DNA of 64,000 nucleotides from Viola odorata (lineage: Eukaryota > Streptophyta > Magnoliopsida > Malpighiales > Violaceae): contig OY829542.1 in NCBI GenBank assembly GCA_963691705.1, positions 4,508,188 to 4,572,187 on the forward strand, given 5' to 3'. The stretch's first letter is position 1. The number at the start of each line of letters is the position of its first letter. Shown here in pieces: positions 19,844 through 31,720 of the stretch. Under the pieces are notes generated by a model. The model had not been told where the DNA came from, searched no databases, and worked only from the letters and a program-made list of their open reading frames with translations. A program made the translations under genes and the position numbers.

Positions 19844-21823
19844 CTACCCATGGTGAGTGAGGTGAATCTTGTTGGTTCGGCCATCATGCACTACCCAACG
19901 ATCGAATTGCCATGGCTGACCAAGGATGAGATGGCTGGCATCCATGAGAACCACATCACACAATCTCTCATCCTCATAACTACCTATTTTGAAGGCAACA
20001 AGAACTTGTTCCTTCACCTTTACTTCTCCATCATCACTAAACCAATGTAAGGAATAAGGATTGGGGTGGGGTGTTGTGGGCAACCCAAGCTTGAAAACTA
20101 ACAAATAGCTTGCCACATCCACCACACTTCCATTATCAACAATAAGAGATGCGACCTTACCATTGATTTCACACCGAGAATGGAAGAGATTCTCCCGTTG
20201 ATCTTTGTTGGTAACCTCCTCCTTCGCATGAGCATTCATGCTCCTCCTCACAACTAGAGTCATGGTGGCTGCCGGAACTACCTCTTCTTCACTACTCTCA
20301 GTCTCCTCCCTCTTTGCCTCTTTCTTATCCTCATTTGTCTCAATTTCACTCTCCGTTTCATAGTTGCAGTCTCGGATCACCACTACTCTCCGATTTGGAC
20401 ATTCAGATGCAATGTGACCCCTTCCTTGGCACCGAAAACATTGGACATTAGATGAGAATTTTCTTGGTTGGCTAGGATTGGTAGGTGGGTTAGGATTTGT
20501 TTTTGGTGGGAGTTTTGAGAGATTACTTTTAGTGTAGGAGGTGTGGGGTTTAGGAGAGGGTGTATCGGTTTTGGAGTCTTTTGGTTTAAAGGGTTCTTTG
20601 GAATAAGACTTCCAAGGGGTCTTTGGGGTTGAGGAAAAGGTTTGTGTCTTGCTTGGGTAGGTCTTCTTCTTGGTGGCTTCATATGCTTCCAGTTTTATGG
20701 CATAGTGAAGCATAGATTGTAGGTGATCGAGCTCCTTCAACTCAAGCTTGTACCTAATACGCTCGTTGAGACCATTAAGGAACCGCGCCATGGTAATCTC
20801 TTCTCCCTCTTCGGTATTGGTCTTGATCAATAGCTCTTCTAGCTCATTGAAATATTCCCCAACGGGCTTAGACCCTTGCTTCAGACCTTGTAACTTGTTT
20901 TGCAAATCTCTCTTGTGATGTGCGGGCACAAACCTTGCTCTCATCACCCTTTTCATTTCTTCCCAATCTTGGATAGCATCCATTTCTCCTCTCTTCTTAC
21001 ACTCTTTCTCCCACCAACTAATGGCATAATCTTCAAACTCCATGGCCGCTAGCTTAATCTTCTTCTCTTCCGAGTACCGATGACAATTGAAAATTCGTTG
21101 AATCTTTCCTTCCCATTTAAGGTACTCCGAAGGATCGGTGGAGCCCCTAAAGATAGGAATTTGCACCTTGATTCCACTCAACTTGTCATCAACCCTAGGC
21201 TCTTGTGGTCTCTCATCACGTTCAACAAACCGTGACCCTTGCCCCCGTTGACGTCTTCCCCTCGTTCGTTGTGCCACTTCATCCATCTCGGCATAAGTTT
21301 CCCCATAAGGATCCTCGTAGTACTCTCTAGTGTGATGAGGTGTGGTAAGGGCATGGAAATGAGGGATCTTGGGTCGGCTACTAGAGGCATGGAAGTCTTC
21401 GGGAACCCGGCTGCCTTGCTCATACTTCTTTCTTATTGTCTTCATTTGCTCTTCCGATATGGCTAACCCCGGAGGGGAGACAAATGACTTTCGGTTATCC
21501 TCCTTCTTTGGAGTATTCTTCAACAACCTTTCTCCTCCTCCACTACTTCGATGACCCTCTGATTCGGTCTCAACGAAGACTTGTTCCTTGAAAGGCTTTG
21601 GTTGGGGCTTAGGGGGAAGGTTCTTTATAGGTGTTGTATGGGAAGGAACTTCGGAAGGCTTCTCATCCTCTCTACCACGAGACTTGATTGTTTCCTCCAA
21701 CAAAGAAAGACGATCCTCCGTTCGAACCATGATAGCCTTCAATTCTCCCAAGGCTGCCAAAACTCGGTCAAGTGCTTCGGCACTTCGGCTACCACTAGAA
21801 CTAGGTCTACTTCTTCCGGACAT
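19844..21823 (-). CDS. CRM-type gag and start of protease
   Basis: Starts MSGRSRPSSSGSRSAEALD. The gag core has FRGSTDPSEYLKWEGKIQRI, YAISWWEKECKKRGE and KPVGEYFNELEELL. A Pro/Lys/Thr-rich linker precedes the CCHC knuckle CFRCQGRGHIASECPNRR. The protease follows in the same frame (SLIVDNGSVVDVASYLLVFK, with DNG in the D-S/T-G position, and LILGQPWQFDRWVVHDG). Closed by TAG at 19844-19846 with the frame continuing into RT. 659 codons, no other break. Confidence 0.88.
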   Translation of the reverse strand: MSGRSRPSSSGSRSAEALDRVLAALGELKAIMVRTEDRLSLLEETIKSRGREDEKPSEVPSHTTPIKNLPPKPQPKPFKEQVFVETESEGHRSSGGGERLLKNTPKKEDNRKSFVSPPGLAISEEQMKTIRKKYEQGSRVPEDFHASSSRPKIPHFHALTTPHHTREYYEDPYGETYAEMDEVAQRTRGRRQRGQGSRFVERDERPQEPRVDDKLSGIKVQIPIFRGSTDPSEYLKWEGKIQRIFNCHRYSEEKKIKLAAMEFEDYAISWWEKECKKRGEMDAIQDWEEMKRVMRARFVPAHHKRDLQNKLQGLKQGSKPVGEYFNELEELLIKTNTEEGEEITMARFLNGLNERIRYKLELKELDHLQSMLHYAIKLEAYEATKKKTYPSKTQTFSSTPKTPWKSYSKEPFKPKDSKTDTPSPKPHTSYTKSNLSKLPPKTNPNPPTNPSQPRKFSSNVQCFRCQGRGHIASECPNRRVVVIRDCNYETESEIETNEDKKEAKREETESSEEEVVPAATMTLVVRRSMNAHAKEEVTNKDQRENLFHSRCEINGKVASLIVDNGSVVDVASYLLVFKLGLPTTPHPNPYSLHWFSDDGEVKVKEQVLVAFKIGSYEDERLCDVVLMDASHLILGQPWQFDRWVVHDGRTNKIHLTHHG

Positions 21824-23006
21824 CTTGTATATACCACTACAATTTTTTTTTTTTTATACCTGCAAAATGGAAACAAACGAGATATATATACGTTAGTACC
21901 AAAACTCTCCCTCACGTTTTTAAACTCTCGTGTTTAGGTGTTTATCTCTCAAAAAAGTTGTGCTCACAATCACTCAACTTCGCGTTTTCCCTTGTACCTG
22001 CACACTTAAACAAGAGTTAGGAAAACAATTCACTCCCTCACGTGTTTAAACACTCGTGTTTGATCACTCGAAAAATTGGCCTCACAATCACTCAATTATC
22101 TCCCACACACCAAGCTTGCTCTCCACACAATTCTTTGCTTCAAACAAACTTAGAATTCTCTTGCCAATGCTCAAGTGATGGAAACAAAGAAAGGAGACAC
22201 ACAACAAGACTTAAGAGATTTACAAGGACTCAAGGAAAAAGGAAAGGAGGACTTTTCGGAAAGTTACAAGGAAATTCAAAATTTCCAATTTTGGGAGGGA
22301 AATTTGGAATTTCCATAGGAAAGGAAAGGATGATGGAAAATTATGAATTAAAGAAGTAAAAGACTCAAGGAAATATTTAGAAAGGTATTGAAAAGGACTT
22401 GGAGGTTTAGGACTTGAATATTTTAAGTTTAAGACTCAAAAGGTTTAAGACTCAAGTTTAGTAATTTTAATAGTTTAGGACTTGAGTGTTTAGGACTTAA
22501 ATAAATAGAAAAAGGTTGCTGAACCAAGGAGAAGGGAAGGACGTGCTGGCTAGTTAGGGAAAGTGGGTTTATTTGGTTAGAATGGAATTTTGGTAGGACT
22601 TGTTGGTTGCTTTTTGATCAAATTGTCAAAGAAAGGATGAGGTGGCTTAGAGCATTTAATGCAAGAGATGGGTGATTTTACCCTTGATGATGGTGTTGGC
22701 CGGCCAAGTGGAGGGGTTTTAATTAATTAAATGGTGCAAACTTGGCTAACAAATATTGCAACAATTATTTTGGATCAAAAAGTGCTAATTGCCAAGAACA
22801 CCAAGAACAAATGAAGAACACCTCAATTTCACCCAAATGATTTTGTTCCAATTTTAAGAATTTTGTTTTACCAAATTGATTACAACCAACAATCAAAGGC
22901 CCACTTGAAATATTTTCTGAAAGTGACGGACGAAACTCAAGATATCAAGGAAGAAAGGTTCTAACACTATTTAACAAAACTAGAAAAATTCGATAGGCGG
23001 CCAAAA
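21824..23006 (-). other. CRM-type 5' leader
   Basis: About 1.2 kb between PBS and gag, with no gene. It contains a poly-T run at 21842-21855 (+ strand) and an imperfect repeat of the phrase CTCACGTTTTTAAACTCTCGTGTT (21912 and 22038) with CAATCACTCAA. Presumably the untranslated leader with packaging signals. Confidence 0.6.
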
Positions 23007-23018
23007 GCTCCGCTACCA
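23007..23018 (-). other. CRM-type primer-binding site
   Basis: The minus strand reads TGGTAGCGGAGC, two bases after the LTR end at 23021. It is the variant of the Met-type PBS shared with the copia elements. Confidence 0.75.
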
Positions 23019-23020
23019 CT

Positions 23021-23960
23021 TGATGTGATCCTGCCTAGGGTAAGTAGGCCAAATTACAATGGAGCTTATAGAGGATCTAGCCGAATCGAATTACCTAGTG
23101 ATAACAAGATCACAAGGAAAGAAAGGACACGAACAAGTAATATTTAGCGGAGAATTAAGGAAATATGTACCCGGAAATGATTAGGATTGATAAAGGATTG
23201 AAATTGATCACATGAGCATCCAAGAATTAATCCAAGCAAGTAGACATCCACGATCCTTGGAATAAGTATTTAATAGACCTTCATTCATTCAAGAAACTTG
23301 CCAAAATTACACATACAAATTCGAGGAATCCCCGAGCAATAATCGGAAGGAGTAATCTCAACTTGAATGATTTTTACTCAAGGAAAAGTGAGGAGTTTCA
23401 AGGCTTATGTGATACAAGAAGGAGTAATCTCACTTGACTAATATCACTCAAAGTCTAAAAACTAAAGAGGAAAATGATACAAAGACATATATATAGTAGC
23501 ATGCATTTTGGGCTTGAAAAGCCCAAAATTCGTACCCAAACCAGATGCTGGCGTGATCACGTTAAGGCCTTAGCGTGATCACGCCAGACAACTTTCCCTT
23601 AGCGTGATTCACGCCAACACCTTAGCGTGATCACGCCAAGATGCCCAAAAATCCAAAATAACATCCGAAAGTAGCGTGATTCAAAAACTCTTCACGTTAA
23701 GAGCTTGACGTGATTCACGCTAGCATCTTGGTCCTGGCGTGATCACGCTAAGGCCTTAACGTGATCACGCCAAGGATTCCGCCTTGGTTTGATGGACGGT
23801 TGCATGGACAGCCTTTTCCTTGGCTTTGACGGGTTCTTCCTCTCTCATTTTGCCTTCTAACCATAGGGACAACCCTCTTGCTCTGCTTCGGGTGATCGGG
23901 CCTTGTGGTACTAGGTCTCGAGTGTCAACATTGGCTTCGGAAGGGTCCGTGATCGCATCA
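23021..23960 (-). repeat. CRM-type 5' LTR, 940 bp
   Basis: Same length and ends as 15830-16769. Differences seen include A/G at 23044, C/T at 23101 and T/C near 23779. Palindrome cluster at 23549-23772. Confidence 0.9.
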
Positions 23961-26600
23961 GGTTAGGAGTCTACTTAAGTGATCTGCCACCAGGTTCTCT
24001 CTCCCCGCCTTGTCCTTGATAGCGATGTCAAACTCTTGTAGGAGCAAGATCCATCGGATAAGCCGTGGTTTGGCATCAGCCTTGGTCAGCAAACACCGAA
24101 GGGCTGAATGATCTGAGTAAACAAGGACATGAGTGCCGAGCAGATATTGTCTGAACTTATCTAGGGCATAGACAACTGCTAGAAGTTCTTTCTCCGTGGT
24201 GGTGTAGTTCTGCTGGGTTGGATCTAGGAGCTTGGAGGCGTAATAGATGACATGAGTCTCGTTATCCTTTTTCTGGCCCAACACAGCGCCTAGGGCTTGA
24301 TTGCTGGCATCACACATGACCTCGAAAGGTAGCTTCCAGTCAGGGGCATGGATAATCGGGGCTGAGATAAGCCTGGCTTTGAGAATCTCAAAAGCAGCTT
24401 TGCAAGCTTCGCTGAACTCAAAGGACACGTCCTTTTGAAGTAGGTGACACATGGGTTGGGCAATCTTCGAAAAATCTTTAATGAACCTTCTGTAGAAACC
24501 AGCGTGGCCTAGAAAAGATCTAACGTCGCGGACGTAGGAGGGGTAGGGCAGGGATTCTATTACTTCTATCTTGGCCTTGTCGACCTCAATCCCTTTTGCC
24601 GAGATAACATGGCCGAGCACCAGGGCTCTATCCACCATAAAATGGCATTTCTCAAAGTTCAGGACAAGATTTGTCTCGATACATCGCTCTAGGCACTTTT
24701 GCAGGTTGCTCATGCATTCGTCAAAAGAGTTCCCATAAACTGTGAAGTCGTCCATGAAGACCTCGATTCTGTCTTCAACTAGTTCAGAAAAGATGCTGAC
24801 CATGCAGCGCTGAAAAGTAGCAGGAGCGTTGCACAGACCGAAGGGCATGCGCCTATATGCGAAGGTCCCGAAAGGACATGTAAAGGTAGTCTTTTCCTGA
24901 TCTTCAGGAGCAACTGGAATTTGATGGAACCCAGAGTATCCGTCAAGGCAGCAGTAATGAGTTTTACCGGCTAGGCGCTCCAGCATCTGGTCGATGAAGG
25001 GTAGAGGAAAATGATCTTTTCGCGTAGCGGAGTTTAGGCGGCGGTAGTCAATACACACCCGCCACCCATTCTGGATCCGTGTAGGAATGGATTTGCCGTC
25101 CTGTCCGATGGTGATGGTTATTCCTGTTTTCTTGGGCACGACCTGGATAGGGCTGACCCAAGGGCTATCTGAGATGGGGTAGTTAACTCCCGCGTCTAGC
25201 AACTTGAGAATTTCTTTCTTCACCACGTCCATCATAGGTGGATTAAGTCGTCTCTGGGGCTGGCGAATGGTCTTACTCGCGTCTTCCAGGTGGATATGAT
25301 GAGTGCATAACGCTGGGGACAAACCCTTAATGTCCGCAATGGTCCATCCTATGGCCTGCCTGAAGTTCTTCAGTAAAGAAATGAGCTTAGACTCCTCGGG
25401 GTCTTCAAGCTTGTTGGAGATAATGACAGGTAGAGAGTTGTCAGGGCCTAGATAGGCATATTTCAGGTGGGTAGGCAGTGGCTTAAGATCTAGGGCTGGA
25501 GCCTGATCAATAGAAGGAGATAACTTGACATGACCTGGATGCTGAGGAGACTGCTTTGGGGGTTCGGGCTGAGCAACAGGACACTCTTCTAGGGCAGTGA
25601 CGACAGAATGTAACTCAGGTGGGATAGGAAGTGTCGAGGCCGCGGCATCTAGAAGGGCTGGTGTCAGACTCCTGTCAAGAGCAAATTGCAAGGGGTCAGT
25701 AGAGTATATATCATCAATTTCCCCGACAAGGGGATCCACAATATCAATATAATTGACACTAGAAAATTCAGAGGGGTAGCGCATGGCTTCTAGCATATTG
25801 AATTTGATGATCTCTCCATCAAATTCGAGGGAGATGGTAGCATCATGGACATCTATCTTTGCTCGGGCTGTGGCCAGAAAGGGACGGCCTAGCAGAACAT
25901 CTGTGGATTTGGTGGCGTCTTCGTTCTCCATCGCAATTACATAGAAATCAGCAGGGAACAAGAATTCTCCCACTTGGACCAAGACATCCTTGATTATACC
26001 CTCGGGGTGAATGATAGACCTGTCAGCAAGCTGGATTGCGAGGTCTGTAGGTACGAGAGGTTCGAGGCCTAGACTGTTGTAGATTATCAAGGGCATGACA
26101 TTGATTCCTGCTCCGAGGTCACACATGGCCTTGCCAATATCCACTGTGCCGATTCGACAAGGGATTATGAACATGCCTTGGTCTTTGCATTTCGGGGGAA
26201 TTCGTCGTTGGATATGCGCTGAAGCGTTGGCTCCTACGCTGATCTTGTTAACTTCGATGAACTTGTTCTTATTTGTGCACAATTGCTTCAAGAATTTGGC
26301 ATATCGAGGGACATTCTTCACGGCCTGGAGAAGAGGAATGTTTACAACCACTTTACTGAACATTTCAAAGATGTCGCGATCCTCCTTATCTTTCTTGGTC
26401 TTGACCAATCTGTGAGGGAACGGAGGCTCGAGGATCTTATGAATGTACTCTTGAGTGAATTTCGGTGGGTTGGGGTCATTCCGTGGTGAACCTCTAGGGG
26501 AACGGATCCTGTCTTCTGTGACTTCCACGATTCTAGGGACCTTGGGGAGCTTGGTTTTAGGTTTAGGCCGGATTTCGGCTTCTGGGGGATTTTCAACATC
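23961..26600 (-). CDS. Athila-1 protease, reverse transcriptase and RNase H
   Basis: Protease region with MCDLGAGINVMPLIIYNSLG (DLGA in place of D-T/S-G, usual for Athila) and DVLLGRPFLATARAKIDV. RT has the blocks WRVCIDYRRLNSATRKDHFP, CCLDGYSGFHQIPV, YRRMPFGLCNAPATFQR and the active site FMDDFTVYG. RNase H has EVMCDASNQALGAVLGQ, TEKELLAVVYALDKFRQYL and LVYSDHSALRCLL. It ends AGRENLVADHLSRLLT, where the CRM LTR supplies the stop. Upstream the frame is closed by TAG at 26601-26603. This part is free of internal stops, unlike gag. Confidence 0.9.
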
Positions 26601-28172
26601 CTAGGCTGGAGGCTCAGGTGGGTTCAAGGTCGCTCCACTACGCAGGGTCACTGCACAGACATTGTGCTTTGGATTCGCTTCTGTTTGGGGTGGTAATCTG
26701 CCATGGTTGGTTAGCTCTTGTAATCTGGCAGTTACCGCACTCATTTGCTTCTTAAGCTCATCTATTTCCTTCTGCTGCTCGGGATTTTTTTGCATTTCAA
26801 CAGTCGGGGGCTGGACACAAGTCTGGTCTGGAGGATGGACAAAAGTCTGATCCTGAGGGGGTTGGCGTTGATACTGATTTTGATGGTATGTGGGACGGGG
26901 TCTGAAATTTGGCATGTTTGGAGGGGGGTTTCCATATGGGTTTTGATGTGGTTGGTGGCTAGGTCCCGAAAGCTGATTGTTTGGGACTCATCCTGGATTT
27001 GGTTGTTTCCACCCCTGGTTATAGTTTTGAGCGTAAGAGATTGGGATAAATTGGCCTGCAACATTTACTTGGATTTACTCCGGGATGTGGGGACACGCAT
27101 CAGTGGGGTGATCCACGAAATTGCATATCTGGCAGGCTTTGACAGGCGAGGGCTGTCCTGTCATGAAATTCTGGAACATTCCCGTTAGGGATGAAATTTG
27201 GTTCTGAAGGGCTGTTACTTGGACATCCTGGCCTGGATTGCTGGCAGGGTCATTAAAGATGTTCTTGGCCATGAGCTCGATTGTTGCTCGAGCTGCAGTT
27301 GGTGTTAGGGCAGTAAGAGATCCGCCGGCAGCTGCGTTGAGTAACGCCTTATCATGGGCCTTAAGGCCTTCACAGAAATATTGAACCAGGGCATGCTCGG
27401 TAAGGTTGTGGGCTGGACAGCTAGACTGCATCTTCTGGAATCTCTCATAGTACTGGTCTAGAGTCTCTTCTTTCTTTTGGAATATAGAGACAAGTTGCTT
27501 GCGCGTGGTGTTGGAAATGGAGGTTGGATAATACTTCTCGGTGAAGATCTTTGATAAATCTACCCAAGAACGAATGGATCTCGCGGGCAAGTCATAATAC
27601 CAATCGAGGGCATCATCTTTGAGAGACCACTGGAATGCGCGAAGCTTAGCTTGCTCGATACTGACATTAGCAGGTTTCATGGCCTTGCAAATGGAATGGA
27701 GTTGTTGCAGATGGCGAAGAGCATTTTCCTTAGCTACCCCCTGAAAAGTAGGCAGATGGTGAAGTACGACTGACTTCAAAGTCCAGTCATGAGGGACGTT
27801 GGGCCAGTCAATGCAGCTACTGGCCATATCAGGGGTTGCATGGAAATTGTCTATGGTTTGTTGTTCTGGGGGTGGTGGTTGGTCTTCTCGGTTGTTATGG
27901 TTGTTACGGTTGTCATTGTGGGCCAAATCTGCCATTGCTGGAAAGATAAAAAGATCCGGTACGGGGTTCTCGGGGTTACGATGGAGAAAGGTCAGGTCTA
28001 TGAAAAGTTGGTGTTCCTGTGCAGCCAGACTAGAAGGGGAGATTTCGAGGGCAGGATGCGGGATCACTCTACGCTGAGCAGAGGTTCCTTGTGCTTGTCT
28101 ACGAAGTCCTCTTTCTGTTCTGGTCAGTTCTAGGTCTAGAGGAAGTAGATTGGGCGCAAATCTCCTGGTCAT
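26601..28172 (-). pseudogene. Athila-1 gag with three in-frame stops
   Basis: Start at MTRRFAPNLL (28172). The capsid-like core includes LRAFQWSLKDDALDWYYDLP, KIFTEKYYPTS and EETLDQYYERFQKM. A CCHC-like knuckle CQICNFVDHPTDACP lies just before TAA at 27075-27077. The same frame continues through TGA at 26988-26990 into a Pro/Gln-rich part (RPTYHQNQYQRQPPQDQ) and EIDELKKQMSAVTARLQEL, then TAG at 26601-26603. Gag forms the virus-like particle. All pieces are in one frame, so the damage is point nonsense mutations rather than frameshifts. Confidence 0.85.
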
Positions 28173-28208
28173 ACAAAAAAGCAAAAACAAAGTTAGTACC
28201 GTTCAATC

Positions 28209-28226
28209 CCCGGCAACGGCGCCAAA
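28209..28226 (-). other. Athila-1 primer-binding site
   Basis: The + strand TCCCCGGCAACGGCGCCA is the complement of TGGCGCCGTTGCCGGGGA, the tRNA-Asp-type PBS typical of Athila elements. It lies 3 bases from the 5' LTR. Confidence 0.9.
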
Positions 28227-28229
28227 ATT

Positions 28230-29839
28230 TGATCGTCACTCAAATATACTAATATTTTCCTGGTGCCTAGATGCACAAATTAATGTGTACAGAGCAAGAC
28301 AGGGTCGAACCACAGAGATTGAAGGAATAACTTGTTAATGGAAATGTATGACAATGTAATAAGCGCAGATCTAATCCAGGTAACAATACTGGGGGGGGGG
28401 GGGTTTATGTTGATTAATAAATTAATCAACACAGAGTATGGGAGCTAACAAAACAGAATTGTAAAGTATTTATCTAGGGCACGAAAGTAAAATGCAATCC
28501 AGGGCACGAAATGTAAAAGATCAAGTGAACGGAAAATCAAGCGTAGGAAAGTAAAAGAGATATAAATCAGAGAGAGAAAAGATCTTAGCGAAAGGTGTTC
28601 TTTTGGGTTGTTTTCTAGGGCGGCCAGTCATTGGTGCAGAAGTTTTCTAGACTCACGTGCAGATCTGCTATATGGACCGCGTTTCCACACCGCATCCCCT
28701 GCTTACCTTCTTAGATAAAAGTCACCCCCCGTTTCCACATATGAGGTGACCTTGACGTCCAGCCATCCTCTCAGCTACCTCCCTTGTCATCAAAAGGTAG
28801 CCTTGACCGTCCGGCCTATCCGGGCTCGAAGTAGGGAGGCTAAATTCTGAACGCCCATGAAGGAGAGGTAAGACAGATCTAGGGCGCGACAGCTCGGTTT
28901 GTCAAACCCGTATCACTCCCTAGATTCCTGTTTACCCCTAGGTGAGGCCTCTCGCGCTGCCTCCCCTAGGTGTCTGCTCAAACTCCAGGGCTTCGCGTTA
29001 GTTATAACACTGGAGTATGACGTTACTCATGCAGAAATACTAATAGATGATCAAGCTCTTAACATTTCTAGACAAGCATGGCATTAAATCGGTAAACAGT
29101 CATGTACTACAAGAGAATATATTAAGCATGCATTAGACCTCTTAGCCGCACCCTACAACCCTTAGAAACACCCTTCACCCAGAAAGAGGTATTTAGCTAC
29201 TCATACTATAATATAAACAGTAGGTGTATGAGATCATACAACAAATAAACAAGAAAAGTAAGAAGAGGATTAGAATAAACCGGTAGATTAATAATAATCG
29301 AAGAGGAAAGACAAAGGCTGTTCTTGATGGGAAGAAGGAGCTGATTCCCAGAAATTAAAATGCTGAAACTAATGTGTGAAAATATCCTTTGGACAGCCGT
29401 CCTTACAAAAACCCTAAAACTATGCTTATATAGCCTAATGCTAACTAGGAGACAAAACAGCTAAGGGCAATGAGGAGATGACAGCACGCGTCCTTGCAAA
29501 AGGAATATTCTGGGATTCCTGACATGCCTGCTGTCTTCTGGAACCGCTTGGGAATTTGCGCGGATCTTTGAAGATGCTTTTTCTTGAAGAAGGCTCAGGG
29601 CTGCCGAGGCCTTGCGACTGCGCACTGGTCTGGTTCGCCCCGAGGTCTTGACATCGCTCGATCTTCTAGGCCTCGAAACTGGAAATCCTCAGAAATGCTC
29701 CCAAATTGCTTCTTTTCGGCCTTTTCCCTCCTTTGATGCTATTCTGCAAATAAAGCTGAAATGAAGGTCAAATAGTAGCATCGAGCCCCCGAAAGGGCTA
29801 GAAAGGAGGGCAAAACAGAGAGTATGGAACATGCTATCA
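28230..29839 (-). repeat. Athila-1 5' LTR, 1610 bp
   Basis: Same ends as 8558-10161. It is next to the PBS complement, so it is the 5' LTR of this minus-strand element. The G run at 28391-28403 has 13 G. Confidence 0.92.
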
Positions 29840-29844
29840 ACAAC

Positions 29845-30790
29845 TCTACTTTCAGTTCGCCAACAACGCGCAACCAGCTAACTTGGATTGAGCTTATGTG
29901 TCTGTTGAGTTCTGTTCAGTTGAGTTACCTGAAACATTTGAGGAAAGCTTCATCTCCAAATGTCCATTACATGAATGTTGAACCTTAAATGACTGCACCA
30001 ATTTATATGGCGTCATGCTTCATGCTCCTAATCTTAAAGTATTAGACTACAAGAGCAAAATTTTGTATCTCGATTTTGAAAATACCCCATATGTTAGAAA
30101 AGTTACGCTAGATCATGTTGAATTGGTGTATGCTATTGATATATACCCTCCAAGTTGGTGCTGGATTGATAGATTTCGGGTTGTCTTCCCTGGAGTATCT
30201 ACATCTTGGAGTTCAATTCACCAAGGTACATAATAAAATAATACTTAGAATCTGAATTTGTTTTCTCTTTCCTATATGTAATGATAATGATGCTCAAGTA
30301 CTAACGAAGTTTCTTGAAGATTATGGGTTTTATCCCCACACCACTTTTCTTCAGGTTGAATTGCCTTGCAACTCTGGTATTGTCTTGCACATTCCTTGGT
30401 CTTGTGGAAAATACAGCATGTCTTCTTAGCTTGCTTGAAAGATCTTCGAATCTGCAAAAACTTCATATTCATCAGGTCAGTTCTGCTCAACGAAATTCAT
30501 TTTTTTCTCTTTTACTGGTAATATCGATAAAGAACTGTAAGTGGATGCATCAACAGGTATATGAAAGCAAAGATGACCTGTTGTCTGCTAAGCAGTTTTT
30601 AGAAGCTCAAGATTCTTTGGACTTTTTTGGGGAAAACTGGAAGCTGTTGAGATATCATGTTTCAAGAGGTCAAGTTCAGAAATGGAATTTGCCAAGCTTC
30701 TGTTAGCCAAGTCGCCGGTGCTCAAGACAATGCATTTTCATCACGTTATAAGGATTGCAGAGAAGAAATGCAGTACTCTGCATAAGACTA
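29845..30790 (+). pseudogene. F-box copy B, 3' part
   Basis: Resumes in the coding frame region of copy B after the ACAAC duplication (TCTACTTTCAGTTCG, like the RSTF segment of copy A). A deletion of about 220 bases removes most of the first LRR section (around 29905-29925). Later pieces are recognisable: LHAPNLKVLDYKSKILYL, an intron starting GTACATAATA near 30225, exon 2 (GLVENTACLLSLLERSSNLQ), a GTCAGTTCTG intron at 30476 with acceptor CATCAACAG at 30557, and exon 3 (ESKDDLLSAKQFLEAQDSLD) to an FBD remnant with frame damage near 30630-30780. Non-functional. Confidence 0.8.
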
Positions 30791-30844
30791 ACGAATACTA
30801 GCTTTTCAGGATGCCAAAAATGAAGACAAATAATATTTTTGGGG

Positions 30845-31590
30845 CAAAAGACATTTTAGACACCAGATTTTCTAAAAAAGTTAATTTTAACCACTAAACT
30901 TTAAATTTGGACAAATTAGCCACTCATTTTACAAATAAATGGCCAAATTAGTCACCCACTTTACAAAAATGGGACAAATTAGCCATTCTCCTTTGATCTA
31001 CTAAACAGAATTGAGAATTTGGCACATTCCAAACTATTAGTAGCGATGAAATTGACGATGATTGCTTGACAAATGGTGGACAAAATAATAATACATGAAA
31101 AAATCTTTCATTTTTATTAATTTAATAAGAAAATTAAAAAATATTTTTATTTTTTTAGTTTTAAATATAATTTTATTATTTTATAAATAAAAATATTCAA
31201 TTGGTATGATTCTATCGATTTTTTTGTGAGGAAAGTAATGACATGTAGTACAACTTGATAGATATTTAGATGATAATATTAATATTACATTAAAAAAATT
31301 AGAAAGTTCAAAAGAAAAAATATATCAAAATAAAGTTCTAGATTAAAAAAAATTAAAAGGTGTAGGTATCAAAAATATTTTAAACCTCTGTCAAGCAATT
31401 CTCGTCAATTCTTGCACTAACGGTTTATCATATGACAAATTTCCTAAATTTGTTAAATGGGTCCTGTGAGAATGGCAATTTCGGCCATTTTTGTAAAGTG
31501 GGTGATCAAGCAGTCCAAACTAAAAATTTAGTGGTTAAAATAAGAATTTTTAGTAAGTTCGGTGGCTAGAATGTTTTTAAAAAAAAAAAA
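30845..31590. repeat. MITE-like inverted-repeat element, about 740 bp
   Basis: The left arm (30850-30980: ACATTTTAGACACC, TTTTAACCACTAAA, TTTGGACAAATTAGCC) matches the reverse complement of the right arm (31470-31575: ATTTTTAGTTTGGACTGC, AAGTTCGGTGGCTAGAATG) over roughly 100 bases. The middle is very AT-rich and non-coding. Long TIRs and small size suggest a non-autonomous DNA transposon (Mutator-like or similar). I could not define a target duplication because the right edge runs into poly-A. Confidence 0.6.
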
Positions 31591-31720
31591 ATTTGAATTT
31601 TAATGACTATTATGAAAGAATTTAAAATTTACTGGAGAGAAGAGGGGCAAGTGTGAAGGACTAATAAAAAAGAATGAAACTTCAACGATTATTACGGAAC
31701 AACAAAATTGTCAGAGTCAT

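Larger units (their letters stand above)
15830..23960 (-). mobile_element. CRM-type chromovirus (Ty3/gypsy) nested in Athila-1
   Basis: LTRs of 940 bp at 15830-16769 and 23021-23960. It is inserted in minus orientation between Athila-1 RNase H and integrase; the target duplication is GGTTG / GGTTA, one mismatch. Minus-strand order is LTR, PBS, gag, protease, RT, RNase H, integrase, with integrase reading into the 3' LTR. Integrase and RT sequence (VVVDRFSKMAHFIPCSKTHD, FLSHFWRTLWAKLGTKLLFS) are typical of the CRM lineage, several of whose families target centromeres. About 8 substitutions separate the LTRs. Two in-frame stops disable pol. No canonical chromodomain is seen, as expected for CRM. 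Confidence 0.88.
8558..29839 (-). mobile_element. Athila-type Ty3/gypsy retrotransposon (Athila-1), with a nested chromovirus
   Basis: Two TG...CA LTRs (8558-10161 and 28230-29839) are flanked by the target duplication ACAAC (8553-8557 and 29840-29844). On the minus strand the order is 5' LTR, PBS TGGCGCCGTTGCCGGGGA, gag, protease-RT-RNase H, [CRM insertion], integrase, an env-like extra ORF and a long 3' region. This is the Athila plan. About 15 substitutions separate the 1.6-kb LTRs by eye, so it is fairly young, but gag-pol and the extra ORF contain several in-frame stops and it cannot be autonomous. It splits F-box copy B. Confidence 0.93.
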
